In this document: positions 51,404 to 62,659 of the stretch, one piece after another
Numbering within the stretch: the stretch's first letter is position 1
How the letters are laid out: every line of letters starts with the position of its first letter
Source: Amblyomma americanum
Lineage: Eukaryota > Arthropoda > Arachnida > Ixodida > Ixodidae
Direction of reading: 5' to 3'
NCBI RefSeq assembly: GCF_052857255.1
Contig: NW_027526485.1
Coordinates: 2,418,001 to 2,482,000 of the forward strand
DNA length: 64,000 nt
The notes under the pieces: model-generated
What the model was told of the DNA's origin: nothing
The model's database searches: none
The model's input: only the letters and a program-made list of their open reading frames with translations
Translations under genes and position numbers: made by a program

Positions 51404-54013
51404 TCATTCCTGATTTTTATTTGCTGTGAAGTACGATTTCATGACATCAAGCATTCCTCTTTGAATCTCGTTGCTTTCCTTCTGCAGTTCCAAGAGCTGC
51501 TTTCTCAGCTCGGTACTTTCTCTGGCGGCCTTGGCTGCCCGGTGATCGGCTTGCTGCTGCATTGTCAGCAGCTCCTGCAAAAGCGAGCTCGCAGGTCTTT
51601 TTCGGTGTCTTGTGGTGCTGTCGCTGCTTTCTCTGGGCTGGGCCATGGTTCTCTGGGCCATGGTGTCTTCAGCTGTTTCATGGTCAGCATCAACTGTAAA
51701 GGTTGCGAGAACCTCTCCAGCTCCATCTTCAGGAGCCTCTGGCACCTGCCAATACCAAGCAAAAGTTAAAAACTATAAATATGTATGCCACATAGCTGCA
51801 GGATATGAAACCTAGCTGCTAGGCAAGGCCCAAAATAGATTTTCAATAACTTATCAAGAAAGCTCAGAGAAATGAGCAGGATAAAAAGGGTAGAAATGAC
51901 GACTTCCAACTCGCAAGCCATTTTATGATGGGAAATGCAGTGTGGATTCTTCCTTTTATGAAATATTTGACATTATACTTGATTAGACTAAATTCCTATT
52001 AAGGAACACTTATTAAGTAATATAATAGGTTTGCCACATGTTTTGAAAAATACAAATACTCGCACCCTATTCCTTTAACTGCGGCCAGCTGCTGGAAACA
52101 GTGGACACAAAGGCAATTTAGGATTAACCGGGGTGCAGAAAGTGTTATGCAATGCATTTCTTGTACCGCAATTTGTTCGTCTTGGAGAGTATCAGTACAG
52201 TCTGACAGCAAATATCTCTCACAGCGCACAGTGCAGTGTGTTGTAATTGTGTTATGTGTGATGACATTCAAACACAATCAAATCATGTGCAGCTTATTGG
52301 AAACACTTCACAGAGCTATGCATCACTCCATCTTGTTCACTTTGTCGTTTCCCACAGGTTTTCTTTGCTTGTTGGCTCTTGAACATGTTCAAATTCTTTC
52401 ATGTTCTTTTTTCACTATCTGCTTTGAAGCAAAGTGCATACATATTAAGATGAGTTTATTCTGTTGTTTGTAATAAAACAAAGTGAATGAGACATGTCCT
52501 TTAAAAATTTTAGTCACTTGATTTGTGTTGTGTAGTGTTTCGAATGACATAGCTGTAATGGCTATAACACGTCATCTTGCCGAGGCAAAAAAACCATTTC
52601 CGTGTTGCAGCGTTGCTAGTCATGATGGATTACAATACTTGTGAAGAAAATACACATGCTTGCAGGCACTGTCAGATTGAGTTTTTCTGAAGAAGTGATT
52701 ACCTCTACACTTTCTTGCTCCAGGCTACTGTCGTTCACTGGCAGCGCTCCAAGAAAAGAGTGAAGAAGCAGCCAGTAAAATGGCCATTCAATGCCTTTTG
52801 ATCCAGTGCTTGAGCCAGATCTCCTCAGCTTCCTAGAAACAAAGGTAGTTTTATGCCATGAAACTTTGCATCAGAAAATTTATAGGCGGGTAGTGTTTCG
52901 TTTAAAGACAAACAGGAAAGAACCAGCTACCAATATGGAAGAAGTACATATCCCGCCTGTCTTTGTATAGACTGAAAGACTGCAGAATCGGAGGACAAGC
53001 ATGCTGGTCAGCACATTCAGTAGATAAAGTAGTACATCTCAAGTGTCAACAGTGCTAGCGCAGGTACCTGATTTCACGTCGATATTACTTTGCTGTTGCT
53101 ACGGTTAATTTGGGGCGGAAAATATAAAGTGAATACCAGTTCTATACAGCCTCCGAGCAATTACTAATACCGCCGACCATGACCGCCGACAGGCTGCGAA
53201 AAACGTAGCAAGCTAAGCTAGCTCAAGGCAGGACCTTCTACTGTTGCGCGAACTCTCCCCATTAACTAACCCCATTTATCGTCATTATACGGCGCGTGCA
53301 AACTACGTCAGCGACGTTCGCACTGCCAGGCACCTGCATGCGATGCTATGCGCTCCAAAGAGCGTCAAGAACGAAACAGACCTGCGTGCTGCTGGAGCAC
53401 ATCCCTTTGGAAGATATAGGAGTCAATTCAGGAGACGCTGGCGAAAAACACTGCACTTGACGCGGTTACCGTTAGTAGAAATACAAGAGGTCAGTTCAAA
53501 CGAGCCGAGTTCAGGGCAGTAACGATCCGCACACATCACAGGTCAGCCAGAAAAAGAGTGATGTATTCTACAGCAAAGTAGCTGTCATGCTGGACGAAGC
53601 ACCGTGCAGCATGGCGAATGTTTGTGCGTACGTGCAGCGCACAGGATACCAGCATTAAAAAGCACAAGAAAAGAGCTTGTAAACTACACCATTATATGTA
53701 ATAGCTTTCGTACTCACCGGTAGTGCTTATTGAGATTTTCCAGCTTCTGCCGGATCGGTTTTGCTGAATACGGGCCTTCGTCTGCCGGCAGGCCTGCATT
53801 CAGGGAGTCCGCCATGGCGCTGTATATTTTCGCATTGCGCGTATTTGACCGCAGAGCCGAGAAATTGTCCTCCCAGATGCGTATCAGCGCTTCTGTTGTG
53901 GCAACAGACCAGTTCACACGCTTCTGCTCACTTGATGTGGCAGCGGGCATCGCGGGCTCAGCCGACATGGTGGCAGCCATTTTGTCAGTTAGCCGCTTGA
54001 CTGAGGTAGCCAA
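51404..54013 (-). CDS. Harbinger Myb/SANT-like protein, three exons
   Basis: Spliced minus-strand gene. Exon 1 (54013-53718) starts MATSVKRLTDKMAATMSAEP. It carries a trihelix Myb/SANT-like domain, about residues 33-99: RVNWSVATTEALIRIWEDNF, RNAKIYSAMADSL, RQKLENLNKHYR. Donor GTGAGT at 53717. Exon 2 (52832-52703), after TTTCTAG, continues RRSGSSTGSKGIEWPFYWLL and LHSFLGALPVND; donor GTAATC. Exon 3 (51745-51404), after TTGGCAG, has a serine/charged segment and a coiled coil (SLLQELLTMQQQADHRAAKA ... LRKQLLELQKESNEIQ) and ends at a TGA. Phases join cleanly to 255 residues. In Harbinger elements the Myb-like partner helps transposase enter the nucleus and bind ends. No lesion seen. Confidence 0.75.
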
Positions 54014-54415
54014 CCTCAGTTACCGATAACCATGGTTAGTGGCATAACTGCGGTTAGGCTCTCCGTCTAACAGCGCACAACTGTGGTTAATATGAACTGA
54101 GGCAAACTTAACCGCGGTTAAGTCGGCCGTGTAACTAGGGTATAAGTCTTTGAGAGTGGTGAAGAAGCCTTGGATGACAGCAGTGAGAGCAGTGACGATT
54201 GAGAATCAGGTAACCAGTGATGTGGTGGTGGTCATTTAAATACATAAATGTTCTAAAAACGAAATGATCACAGAGTGTGCAATTGCATCTTTCTAGCGCA
54301 ATTTTTTTTTTTTTTCAGCTAAACATGCGGGTTATATGCGAGGGTTTTTTTTTTCGTGGAGTTCAAAGGGGTAGGAGTTATACGCAGGGGCAGGTTATAC
54401 ACGAGTAAATATGGT

Positions 54416-54709
54416 AATTCTTGTTTTGTTGGAAAGATAACTAACAGGGAGTGCAATAACACTAAATCAAGACCAGTTGCCAATCAGGATAATTTTAAAA
54501 CAATACATTTTGTCTGAGCATCCATATTGAATTTTCCCTGGTAAAGTTTAATTTGCTGTGACTTCTGTTCAAATGGGCCTAGAACGACCATTTTTGCCTT
54601 ATTGCTCTCCGTGGCATTCTAGATCATGTCTGTGTGCTAAACTTCACTGCGGCCTTTACCATTACAAAATTAAATTACCTGCATGTTTCAAACAAAGATT
54701 GCACAATAT
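54416..54709. other. Unassigned stretch left of TRIM
   Basis: AT-rich, no motif. It may be the continuation of the sequence into which pogo B inserted. Confidence 0.35.
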
Positions 54710-54836
54710 TGTTATGAAGACGAAGAAGAGTGCAGTGGCGCGGGACGGAGTGCTCGCGCTAGGCCCTTGAGCCATTAAAATCATATCTTCATTCTGTCAT
54801 CATGTCGTGTTTTCCTTGGCTTGCCACCACGTAACA
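54710..54836 (+). repeat. TRIM 5' LTR
   Basis: TG...CA ends. Contains CATTAAAATCATATCTTCAT, slightly longer than the 3' copy's version. Confidence 0.85.
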
Positions 54837-55297
54837 TTTGGTGTGAGGTGCTGGGTTCTCATCCGTCATCCTAGTCCCCGGAGCATCGCCGCCTTCTGCT
54901 AGCCTTCGTCGTCGGCCGAGGGGACCTGGGCTCCGCCGCCCGGCTCAACCCCAGCTCGAACTGACCAGAACCGACCAGCCGCTTTCCCCCGCCCCGTCCC
55001 CGGCCCCGAACACAAGACACGATGACCAGGACCTGACGTACGATGACCCGACTACGACCTGAACCAAGACGGCATCCCCGCCCAGGCTGTGCGGCGATTC
55101 CTTAACCCTTGACCTTCGGCTGTGGGTGACCGACCGCTGGACCTGAAGCTCCGGGGGCAACCGTCCACCAGATCATCTCCTTCATATTTGTGGCAAGCCT
55201 TTCATCTTCTTCTATCCTTCCTGATCATCCTCATCGTCACCTCACCATTCGTAATTCAAGCAATCGATCGGGACGATCGCTCTGAGGACCGGGGTCA

Positions 55298-55422
55298 TGT
55301 TATGAAGACGAAGAAGAGTGCAGTGGCGCGGGACGGAGTGCTCGCGCTAGGCCCTGAGACATTAAATCATATCTTCATTCAGTCATCATGTCGTGCTTTC
55401 CTTGGCTTGCCACCACGTAACA
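55298..55422 (+). repeat. TRIM 3' LTR
   Basis: Nearly identical to 54710-54836. Followed by ATAT, matching the left flank. Confidence 0.85.
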
Positions 55423-55462
55423 ATATTTTGGGGACAACTTGTTTCACAGGAAAAATAAAAAC

Positions 55463-56927
55463 TAGGGGTGTGTGAATATTGAAATTTTTGAATATGAATC
55501 GACTACGAATATGAAGAAAAAAAGGCTTCGAATATCGAATATCTGTTCAGTACAAACAAAAATTTTTTAAAATGATAAACAAGCAAATGTTGTTGCCCTT
55601 ATTTTTTTCAAAATAGTGTATGGTCTTCGCCACTAAAATAAAAAAAACTAGACTGCCTCAGTACCATATAAAAAAAAACATGATGTGCACAGAAATGTAC
55701 ACTACTTTATTAGACAGCATAACAGTATCCAAACTATAATGAGTCATGCAAAACAAAATCCATAAAATGACAAGACTGGCAACAAAAAATAACATAATGA
55801 CTAGTAAAACCTCATTCATTCGGATTTCAAGGAACCGGAAGAAATGCCCGGTTCATCCGAAGGCCTCAAATTATCCGCACTCCCCTGAAAAAACAAAAAA
55901 AAAAATCCTGCCGAAAATGCGAAGATGCAGTAAGGCCTTATGAGGCGACTCCATCACGCTAACAACTGTAAGCCCGTGAGGAGCCGCCCATTTTGCAGTG
56001 CTGGAAGAACAACACATGCAAGCAAGGGGCCGGGCAACACACACTGGCATCGGAACAGTGGTGAGATGGCTTCTAAAAAAAAAAAGGACAAATAACCCGC
56101 AACATGCCAGTCGGCGTCCGAAAGCCGCATGGAGCTGGGATTGGACTACCAACGAATGTGCGGGCCAACAGATGCGGTTACCGCGAGACAGTGGCGAAGC
56201 TCAGAAACCGAAACTATGCGGCCAGGCTATTTTTTGGACTTAGCGACAGGGGCCTTCCGATTGTAGTCATGCCTGCCGTTACGCCCACTAAAGAGGTGCG
56301 GAGGTTACAATGCACCATGCAATCGGCGATATTTTTACAGGATCGCTTGCCCTATTGTGACAACTCGACGCGCCCCTTCGGGAGGCTCCCGCGACATTCC
56401 GCAAGTAGGCTTTCCCGCATAGCGTAGTTTACAAAACAGGATGGCGGAAGTCACGCTCGGAGAGTTATGAAGGCAACAGGACGCATTCTTCGAATGTGGG
56501 CATTAAATATGTGACGTATGACGGCAGGATTAAAAAAAAAGCGCCATTTCGCATTCCAATTGTTCGAAGCAGGCCGTCGGCCATTTTGTTCGCAGCACAT
56601 GTGGTATGTGGGAAAGGCCACTTGGGGAATTTCTCATGAGGTGAATGCTATCGGACGCGTGATAAACGACAAAGAAGGAAGGAAATAGAACCTTTGTATT
56701 GTTTTCCTGGAATTTTTAACTCAATCATCGGCTAATTTGCCCAGATATTATGGTTTTGCCACAGTTTAATTTATGAAAGTCTGCGCAGTATACGATCGCT
56801 GGCGAGTATTCGGGAATTTTCGAATAATCGGAAATTCTCGAATATCAATTTCTGGAATACGAATACAAATTGAATATCAAACATATTCGATTCGTATTTG
56901 AAATTTTGAATATTCACACACCCCCTA
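55463..56927. mobile_element. hAT-like non-autonomous element, copy 2
   Basis: Ends TAGGGGTGTGTGAATATTGA and, inverted, TTGAATATTCACACACCCCC TA. The interior aligns in reverse with 30650-34309 minus its insertions: TCCAGTCTTGTCATGTTATGG-type, CTCCCGAAGGGGCG-type and CCAGGAAAACAATA blocks occur in the same order. 1465 bp, no transposase motif. Flanks are A-rich (ATAAAAAC and AAAAAACA), so an 8-bp duplication is not certain. Confidence 0.75.
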
Positions 56928-57006
56928 AAAAAACATATTTGAAATCGGCATACTGAAATACGCAAACTGGGTAAGTTTCATGAATATTTAATTATGTATC
57001 AAGATA

Positions 57007-58338
57007 CAGTGAAAGCTCGTTAATTCACAACTCATTAATTCGAAATTTTGGATAATTCGAAATAGTCATCGTGGTCCGGTCCGCAGTGCATAGAAGTCTA
57101 TGCGCGTAACAGCTCGTTAATTCACTCAAAAATTGGCGCCGCCACCCATAATTCGAACTGCGCGCCGCCAAGCGCCGCTGTTGAAAACCATCGTTGGAAG
57201 CTTTCACGGCAGAACGATAGATGGCACAACCATCGGGACACCGCTAGGGTGCTGGAACAAGTACTAACCAGTCTTTCCTGCCGCAACTGCTTCGAGGAAC
57301 GACGTTTTAGTGTTTTAGCCCTTGTTTTGCACGCCGCTTGCTGTGAGCTTGTGTACGCAAGATGTTGTCGGAAAGGCACAGAAGCCTCGGTGTTTCAAGA
57401 ACATTAGGACACTGCCGACAGATTACGCCGCCAACAGCAAGGCGTGGATGACCGGCGAATTGTTTAAAAAATGGCTCCTGAAATTCGATCGGAGGATGGA
57501 GCTAGGGAAGCGTCAAGTTCTCCTCATTGTGGATAACTGCTCGGCACACAAAGTCGACGCCGAGCTGAAAGCCACAAGGCTAGTATTTTTGCCCACCAAC
57601 ACGACTGCGGCCTTGCAGCCAATGGATCAGGGGGTGATCAGAAACATTAAATGTTTCTATAGGCGCCACATGATCGAGCGCAAGATTTTGTGCACTGGAA
57701 ACCAGAAGACCAGCACCATCACATTGCTCACAGCAATGCACATGTTGGTGCGTGCATGGGAGCAGGTCACGCCGTCCACAATTGCAAACTGCTTCCACCA
57801 CTGTGGCTTTGCTGCCACAAGTATGGAAGAAAGTGACGACGATGGGAGTCCAGAGCCTCTGCCTGCGGCTGTGCGTGCTGTGCTGCAGGACGTTAGTTTT
57901 GATGATTACGTTGAAGTAGACAGCGATGCAGCAGTGTGCGGTGCCCGAAGTGATGAGGACATTGTCGCTGAAATTGTTGGAGAGCAATCTGTCCCAGAAG
58001 AGGCAGAAGACGAGGACGACGACGAGGAGCAAGAGCCCGTGCGTCCGTCCGCGGCAGAAGTTATGGGAGCGCTGAATGTCGCGCGCCTTTTCTTCAGCTT
58101 TGAAGAGGGGGAAGAAGACTCCCTACGTCGCATTCGCGCGCTAGAAGACCGAGTGACTATGGTAGCCCTCAGAGAGAAGAAGCAGAAGATGATAACAGAT
58201 TGTTTTGCTAAATAAATGTTTTTCGTGCCCTCCGGGCATCAAACGCGTCCATTTTTGCTCACTTTCATTAGTTCGAATTTTGGTTAATTCGAACTGGCCT
58301 GGCGGCCCCGTGGAATTCGAATTAACGAGCTTTTACTG
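57007..58338 (+). mobile_element. Pogo/Tigger element C, complete ends, internal deletion
   Basis: TA duplicated at both sides, with ends CAGTGAAAGCTCGTTAATTC and GAATTAACGAGCTTTTACTG. Inner TTAATTCGAA and GGATAATTCGAA repeats occur at both ends. 1332 bp encloses one transposase fragment in sense orientation. Confidence 0.85.
57370..58215 (+). pseudogene. Pogo/Tigger transposase, N-terminal half missing
   Basis: Open for about 280 codons: GKAQKPRCFKNIRTLPTDYA, SKAWMTGELFKKWLLKFDRR, VLLIVDNCSAHKVDAELKAT (second Asp), VFLPTNTTAALQPMDQGVIR (third acidic position), then WEQVTPSTIANCFHHCGFA, a long acidic stretch (EEAEDEDDDEEQEPVRPSAA) and a C-terminal helix. The CENPB-type DNA-binding domain and the first catalytic Asp are deleted. 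There is no in-frame start at a family-typical site. The remaining half has no stop or frameshift. Confidence 0.8.
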
Positions 58339-58374
58339 TATAAGAAAAATAGTTCTAAGAGGGGGTGCGCCCCG

Positions 58375-61300
58375 TTAAGGGGGGGACGCGGGGATCAGAT
58401 CGCGAAAATCGCGGAAAAAATCGATTTTTGGAAAACGGCAGATTCGGATTCTGCATTACCTTTTCTATCACAGCTAAAAAAATTTCCGCCGAAAACAGTC
58501 TCTAAGCGTACCTAAAGAATATTTTTCTGACCGCGGGTCGCAAAAAACTGGCCAAAATCCGCGCAAAAACGGCCGATTTCAGAGCGCGATACCGCCGCAC
58601 CTTCACCGCCGCCTACGGCAAGTTTGGTGTCACTGGAAAGCTTGCTTCACCGCGGTTCTTCTCCCAGTGGAACCACGTGTCTACGATAAAAAATAAATGC
58701 ACAGACGTGAAAAATACGAGGGCACCCGCGAAGTCGCAGCTAGGCGCCGATTAGCCGCGCCAGTCACGTGGTGCTCAGCGCGCCCTGCGATTGGCTGCCG
58801 AAAGGCATGCTGCTTCTCCGGTTGTCTGCTGCGCGCGCGCTTCGCGAAAACGATAGTTTGCGATTCAACTCGTGCTGTCCGTTCTGCATTTTCGTCAACT
58901 CATCTGCTGCGTGTGGTTTCGTACGTGAGCCCGCGATGGAGCGTCGCACGGGCCAGAAGTACAGGACGAAGTATGCTTACGGGAAGCGTAAGCGCAAGCC
59001 TCCTATTCCAAAACAGAAGCGGCCAGCAGCAACTGAATCGCACGAACGGAGGTCCGCTCCGATATCCAGTCACGCCGATGTGTCGTCGGAAGCAAGCCTG
59101 CCCTTGGAATCAGCGACCAGCAGTGAATCTGGGGGCCTGGCGCCGTCCGCTAGCCATGACATCGCAGTGCAGTACCGACCCGGACACAGTTCCGTTTTTG
59201 CGGCGGCGAGTGACGATGCGGTGCCGGTTCAACGGGATGACGGTGAAGTTTTCCCTAAGCAGAAGCGCACCGTTCAGGTGCACCTGGAACCACGTTTTGT
59301 GACCTTGGAAGCAGCTGAGGAGCAAGCGTGCAGCGTCCGTGCTACACTTCGCGCGGTGTCGTCAACGGAGCGCAAGTTCGGGTTCGCGCGGCAGACAGAG
59401 GAAGAATCGGCCCCAGATGAAGATGAATTCACATTAATTCAAGCTAGTGTAATGAATTCGATAATAGGGTCTTTACTGTGCCCAAAGTGCTCTATGAAGA
59501 GGTTGTCAGTGAAGCACGAGACTAAACTGGGCCTAGCAGTAAAATTGGTGCTTTCCTGTGGTGCTTGCGGCCCTATTGCGTCACATTGGTCATCAAAAAG
59601 GAAGTCTGAAGGAAGGACTTTTGAGGTCAATATAAGAGCTATGCAAGCCATCAAGACCATTGGAAAAGGGCCCACTGCCCTGAACGACTTCTGGGCCACA
59701 ATGAACGTCTCACATCGTGGGCTGCATCAAAAAACCTATCAGGGCCACCTAAAAAAATTGTTTAAACCTGGAGCAGAGGAAGCTGCACAAAACATTTTTG
59801 CAGATGCTGTACTTGCTGTAAAAGACGTCTACAGCAAGATGCAACCATCCAGCCCAAGTAACATAACAGTTGTGTATGATGGCACTTGGCTTACACGAGG
59901 CCACAGCTCTCACATTGGTGTAGGATGTATTATCGAATTTTATACCGGGCTTGTGCTGGATTGCACCGTACTGTCAAATTTCTGCCTAGGGTGCTGTCAG
60001 CAACCAGCGGAGAGTGACCCTAGCTATGGCACTTGGATTGAGCAGCATCAGTGCCAGAAAAACACAGATGTTGCCTCAGGTCAGATGGAGGTGGAAGCTG
60101 CACTAATACTTTTCAGGCGTTCTTTCAGCAGCTATGGCCTTCGCTACACGAATGTCATATGTGATGGTGACAGCCGAACATATCTTGCACTCTGCAAAGA
60201 TGAGGTATACGGCTTCATACCCCTGACTAAGGAGGACTGCATAAACCATGTGCAGAAGAGGATGGGCACTGCACTCCGCACACTGGTTGCAAGAGCAAAG
60301 AAAGGGGAGCCATTGGGTGGGAAAGGTGGACTCACGCAGGACCTAATTAAAAAACTGACCAATTACTATGGTTTAGCCTTGCGCAGAAACACCGAAGTCA
60401 GTGACATGCAAAGGGCCGTGATGGCCACATTGTACCATGTGACATCTACAGATGACGAGCCTCATCATGAGCTGTGCCCACCTGGCCCTGACAGTTGGTG
60501 CAGACATAGGTCAGCACAGGCCAAAATGGAGCCACCACCACCTCATAAGTACAAGCTACCAAGACGTGTAGCAGAGGCATTGCTACCTGTCTACCAACGC
60601 CTGTCTGACCCGCAACTGCTGGAGTGTTGCAAGGGCAACAAGACGCAGAATGCTGCAGAAAGCTTACATTCTGTCATCTGGTCAATGATTTCAAAAGATC
60701 AGCATGCTTCATTGTTTGCAGTGGAGACTGCAGTCCATGAAGCAGTTGCACGCTACAACTTTGGTAACTTGCGTGCCTACACTGAAGTATGCAAGTCTGT
60801 GGGCATCAAACCCGGTAGCCTTGCCCTTGAGAGAGCTCAGGAGAAGGACAAACAAAGAAAAAGAAAAGCATGCAGTGCAGAAAAAACGAAAGAGCAAAGG
60901 CATAAGAAGACCCCTGCAAGCAAAGACACCAAGTATTACAGCCCTGGGGCATTCTGAAGAACATGTGGCGGCTGTGCAACTTTAGAGCCAGTTTTCTCAG
61001 AAGTGAGTTTTGAGCCGACTGTCCTGCTTGCAGAAAGCATAGAACAACTATGCCTTGTCGGATTTGCATGAGGTTTATTGAGTTGTATTTCTTAGTAAAT
61101 TCTCTGTGCAGTGACATTCCTATATTTTTTAATAACTATCTCATTTTTTTACTGCTTAGCTAAATTAGCGCGTTGATAACGACCTCATTTTTCAGACATG
61201 GATATGTTGTCCTATGTAAAAAAAATTAAGTGATAAAATTATTTGGAGAATGTCACTGCATGAACTATTCATTTTGCTAAAATATAAAAGCAACTGTGGG

Positions 61301-61491
61301 CTTCTACCATGTTTTTTTGTCATGCCAGGCTTTCTGCAAGTTGAGTGCAAATAAAAATTTGTAATATCAAAACTACTCAAGATATATCAATGAAACTTTG
61401 TATTTAGTCATTCTGCACACTTTCCAATAACCATGCCAAATTGCTCTACTACAAAAAATAAGGAAATTGACTCCGATCCCCACCACCTTAA
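58375..61491 (+). mobile_element. Kolobok-type DNA transposon, apparently intact
   Basis: TTAA at both outer ends (58375-58378, 61488-61491). Ends are imperfect inverted repeats: TTAAGGGGGGGACGCGGGGA TC on the left, TTAAGGTGGTGGGGATCGGA from the right. It contains one uninterrupted transposase gene, a 560-bp leader and a 530-bp 3' region. It lies 37 bp from the end of pogo C. The transposase resembles Pfam's Mutator-like transposase domain. TTAA and the G-rich ends favour Kolobok over Mutator, which leaves 8-11 bp. Confidence 0.75.
58936..60957 (+). CDS. Kolobok/Mutator-like transposase, 673 aa
   Basis: The start is the ATG of MERRTGQKYRTKYAYGKRKR, because the decayed copy at 27805-29626 begins with the same basic block; upstream in-frame ATG codons exist (58807). 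A zinc-type Cys quartet is at residues 182, 185, 208 and 211 (CPKC...CGAC). Catalytic landmarks: VVYDGTWLTRGH with Asp315, VICDGDSRTY with Asp410/412, EDCINHVQKRMG with the C435-xx-H438 box, and TQNAAESLHSVIW with Glu575. Lys/Arg-rich C-terminus ending KYYSPGAF. It cuts and pastes DNA in the nucleus. No stop or frameshift is seen, so this is the most likely active transposase in the window. Confidence 0.85.
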   Translation: MERRTGQKYRTKYAYGKRKRKPPIPKQKRPAATESHERRSAPISSHADVSSEASLPLESATSSESGGLAPSASHDIAVQYRPGHSSVFAAASDDAVPVQRDDGEVFPKQKRTVQVHLEPRFVTLEAAEEQACSVRATLRAVSSTERKFGFARQTEEESAPDEDEFTLIQASVMNSIIGSLLCPKCSMKRLSVKHETKLGLAVKLVLSCGACGPIASHWSSKRKSEGRTFEVNIRAMQAIKTIGKGPTALNDFWATMNVSHRGLHQKTYQGHLKKLFKPGAEEAAQNIFADAVLAVKDVYSKMQPSSPSNITVVYDGTWLTRGHSSHIGVGCIIEFYTGLVLDCTVLSNFCLGCCQQPAESDPSYGTWIEQHQCQKNTDVASGQMEVEAALILFRRSFSSYGLRYTNVICDGDSRTYLALCKDEVYGFIPLTKEDCINHVQKRMGTALRTLVARAKKGEPLGGKGGLTQDLIKKLTNYYGLALRRNTEVSDMQRAVMATLYHVTSTDDEPHHELCPPGPDSWCRHRSAQAKMEPPPPHKYKLPRRVAEALLPVYQRLSDPQLLECCKGNKTQNAAESLHSVIWSMISKDQHASLFAVETAVHEAVARYNFGNLRAYTEVCKSVGIKPGSLALERAQEKDKQRKRKACSAEKTKEQRHKKTPASKDTKYYSPGAF

Positions 61492-62340
61492 GTGGTTGGG
61501 CGTTGCTGTGCATGTTCATGTAATGTGTGTAAATGTAGAAATACCACCACACCAGGGACATGTATCTGCATATAATGTTGGGTGAATGCAGTGTGAGTGT
61601 TTGGATGCACCTTAGGTGGTAGGAGTCCGCCGGAAAAAGTTTCTTATGTGGCGGGGGGCAGAGACGCCTATTTAGGCGGAGGGTCTCAAGGGGGGTTGAA
61701 CTCGGTCAACCTCCAACAATGGCCAATGCTGTGCCACTGAAAGTTTCTCAGCTTCCATTCCTCCCTCATTCTAGAGAATGCCAAAGGCATCTTCAACTTC
61801 TCTTTTGAGAACAGAAATGAGCTCTATTCAAACAGTCTTGTTTGCCCTCAAGCTCCCACCCACTAATCTAACATTGTGCCTGAGCTATATTAGAATAAAT
61901 AGCCAACCGGTTTTTCTAACTTAATAGGGACTGCGAAAACATTCTAAAAATAAGATTTCACCGAAAAAATCCCTTTGCTTCAAGTTCTGAATAGCCGATA
62001 TTGTGGAGGAATTAGGAGTCAGTAGTTCTGTACCCGTTCAAAAGCTTTGCGAGCATCGTCCACACAGAGGACGGGCGGCAGCCACTTTCCTGAGCTGATG
62101 AATGCATGGGTTGGGACAAAGTCCAGACCCGCCACTGAACTATGCTGCATCCACTCCGTAATGAGAAGTCGAACATGGCGACAAAGATAAAAAATACCTG
62201 CACAAAAAAATTGCACCTGACACCCCTGCAGTTTGCTTGTGAAAATGCCCTTTGGCAGCAATACCTCTCTAGCCCACAAAAGCAGTTGACATGTATACAT
62301 ACAACTGCACTAGCAGGGGACCTCAGGTAAGCACACTCAC
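61492..62340. other. Unassigned stretch
   Basis: No family motif on either strand. The open frame at 62012-62542 (minus) merges a possible exon (62341-62565) with non-coding sequence. Confidence 0.35.
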
Positions 62341-62565
62341 CATCACTACTAGCTGCAGGCGCCACCTGGGAAATGGCATCTTGTGCAATTCCAGTGGCTG
62401 CTGTCTGCTGCTGGTGAGACGGAGGACCTGGCTCTTCCGCATGCTGGTCGTGAGTGGTAGGTCCTCCTTCGCGACTCTCCGCCTGTCCATCGTCAGCCCC
62501 ACCATCTTGAAAAAACATGGACACCATGCCATTGTCTCCCAAGGTGGCTTCAAGATGCTGAGTGC
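62341..62565 (-). CDS. Possible exon, low-complexity acidic/Gln-rich
   Basis: On the minus strand an acceptor (TTTTGCACAG) and a donor (GATG|GTGAGT) bound 225 bp open in one frame: LEATLGDNGMVSMFFQDGGA, DDGQAESREGGPTTHDQHAE, PSHQQQTAATGIAQDAISQV. Low-complexity composition; no domain known to me. It could belong to a transposon or a host gene, or be chance. Confidence 0.25.
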
Positions 62566-62659
62566 CTGTGCAAAAGTCAAGAGTCAGAATGAATTAAGAG
62601 AGAAAACTTGTGCCCTGCCTTCACAAGCCAAGCTGTCTTGAAACCAAAACGTAAACATT

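Larger units (their letters stand above)
48482..54142 (+). mobile_element. PIF/Harbinger element, 5661 bp, two genes
   Basis: The terminal inverted repeats are identical over the outer 35 bp (TACCCTAGTTACACGGCCGA and on), with TAA duplicated at 48479-48481 and 54143-54145. Sub-terminal AACCATGGTTA and CCGCGGTTAA palindromes recur at both ends. It encodes the two proteins expected of this superfamily, a DDE transposase (plus) and a Myb/SANT-like protein (minus), in converging orientation, with a gypsy integrase fragment between them. Identical ends suggest recent movement, possibly helped in trans because its own transposase has frameshifts. Confidence 0.9.
47705..54415 (+). mobile_element. 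Pogo/Tigger element B, split by Harbinger
   Basis: Ends are inverted: ACCATATTTACTCACATATA ACCCCCC on the left and GGTTATACACGAGTAAATAT GG on the right, with further GGTTATATGCGAGGG repeats inside the right end. The right end abuts TA; the left flank is CA, so the TA duplication is not intact. Without the 5661-bp Harbinger element its length is about 1.05 kb, so it was already internally deleted. Confidence 0.75.
54710..55422 (+). mobile_element. Miniature LTR element (TRIM)
   Basis: Two direct repeats of about 126 bp, TGTTATGAAGACGAAGAAGA ... CACCACGTAACA, at 54710-54836 and 55298-55422 differ by only a few bases. They enclose 461 bp of GC-rich non-coding sequence starting TTTGGTGTGAGGTGCTGGG. 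ATAT occurs at both outer edges, a 4-bp duplication. A purine-rich GAGGACCGGGG lies just before the second repeat. This is the layout of a terminal-repeat retrotransposon in miniature. It needs proteins from another element. Confidence 0.85.

Noticed and set aside
53730..54029. Plus-strand ORF opposite the Myb-like exon
   Set aside because: Shadow of exon 1. The minus strand has the trihelix motif and consensus splice sites.
55455..56935. 8-bp duplication for hAT copy 2
   Set aside because: Flanks ATAAAAAC and AAAAAACA are similar only because both are A-rich. The call rests on homology to copy 1.
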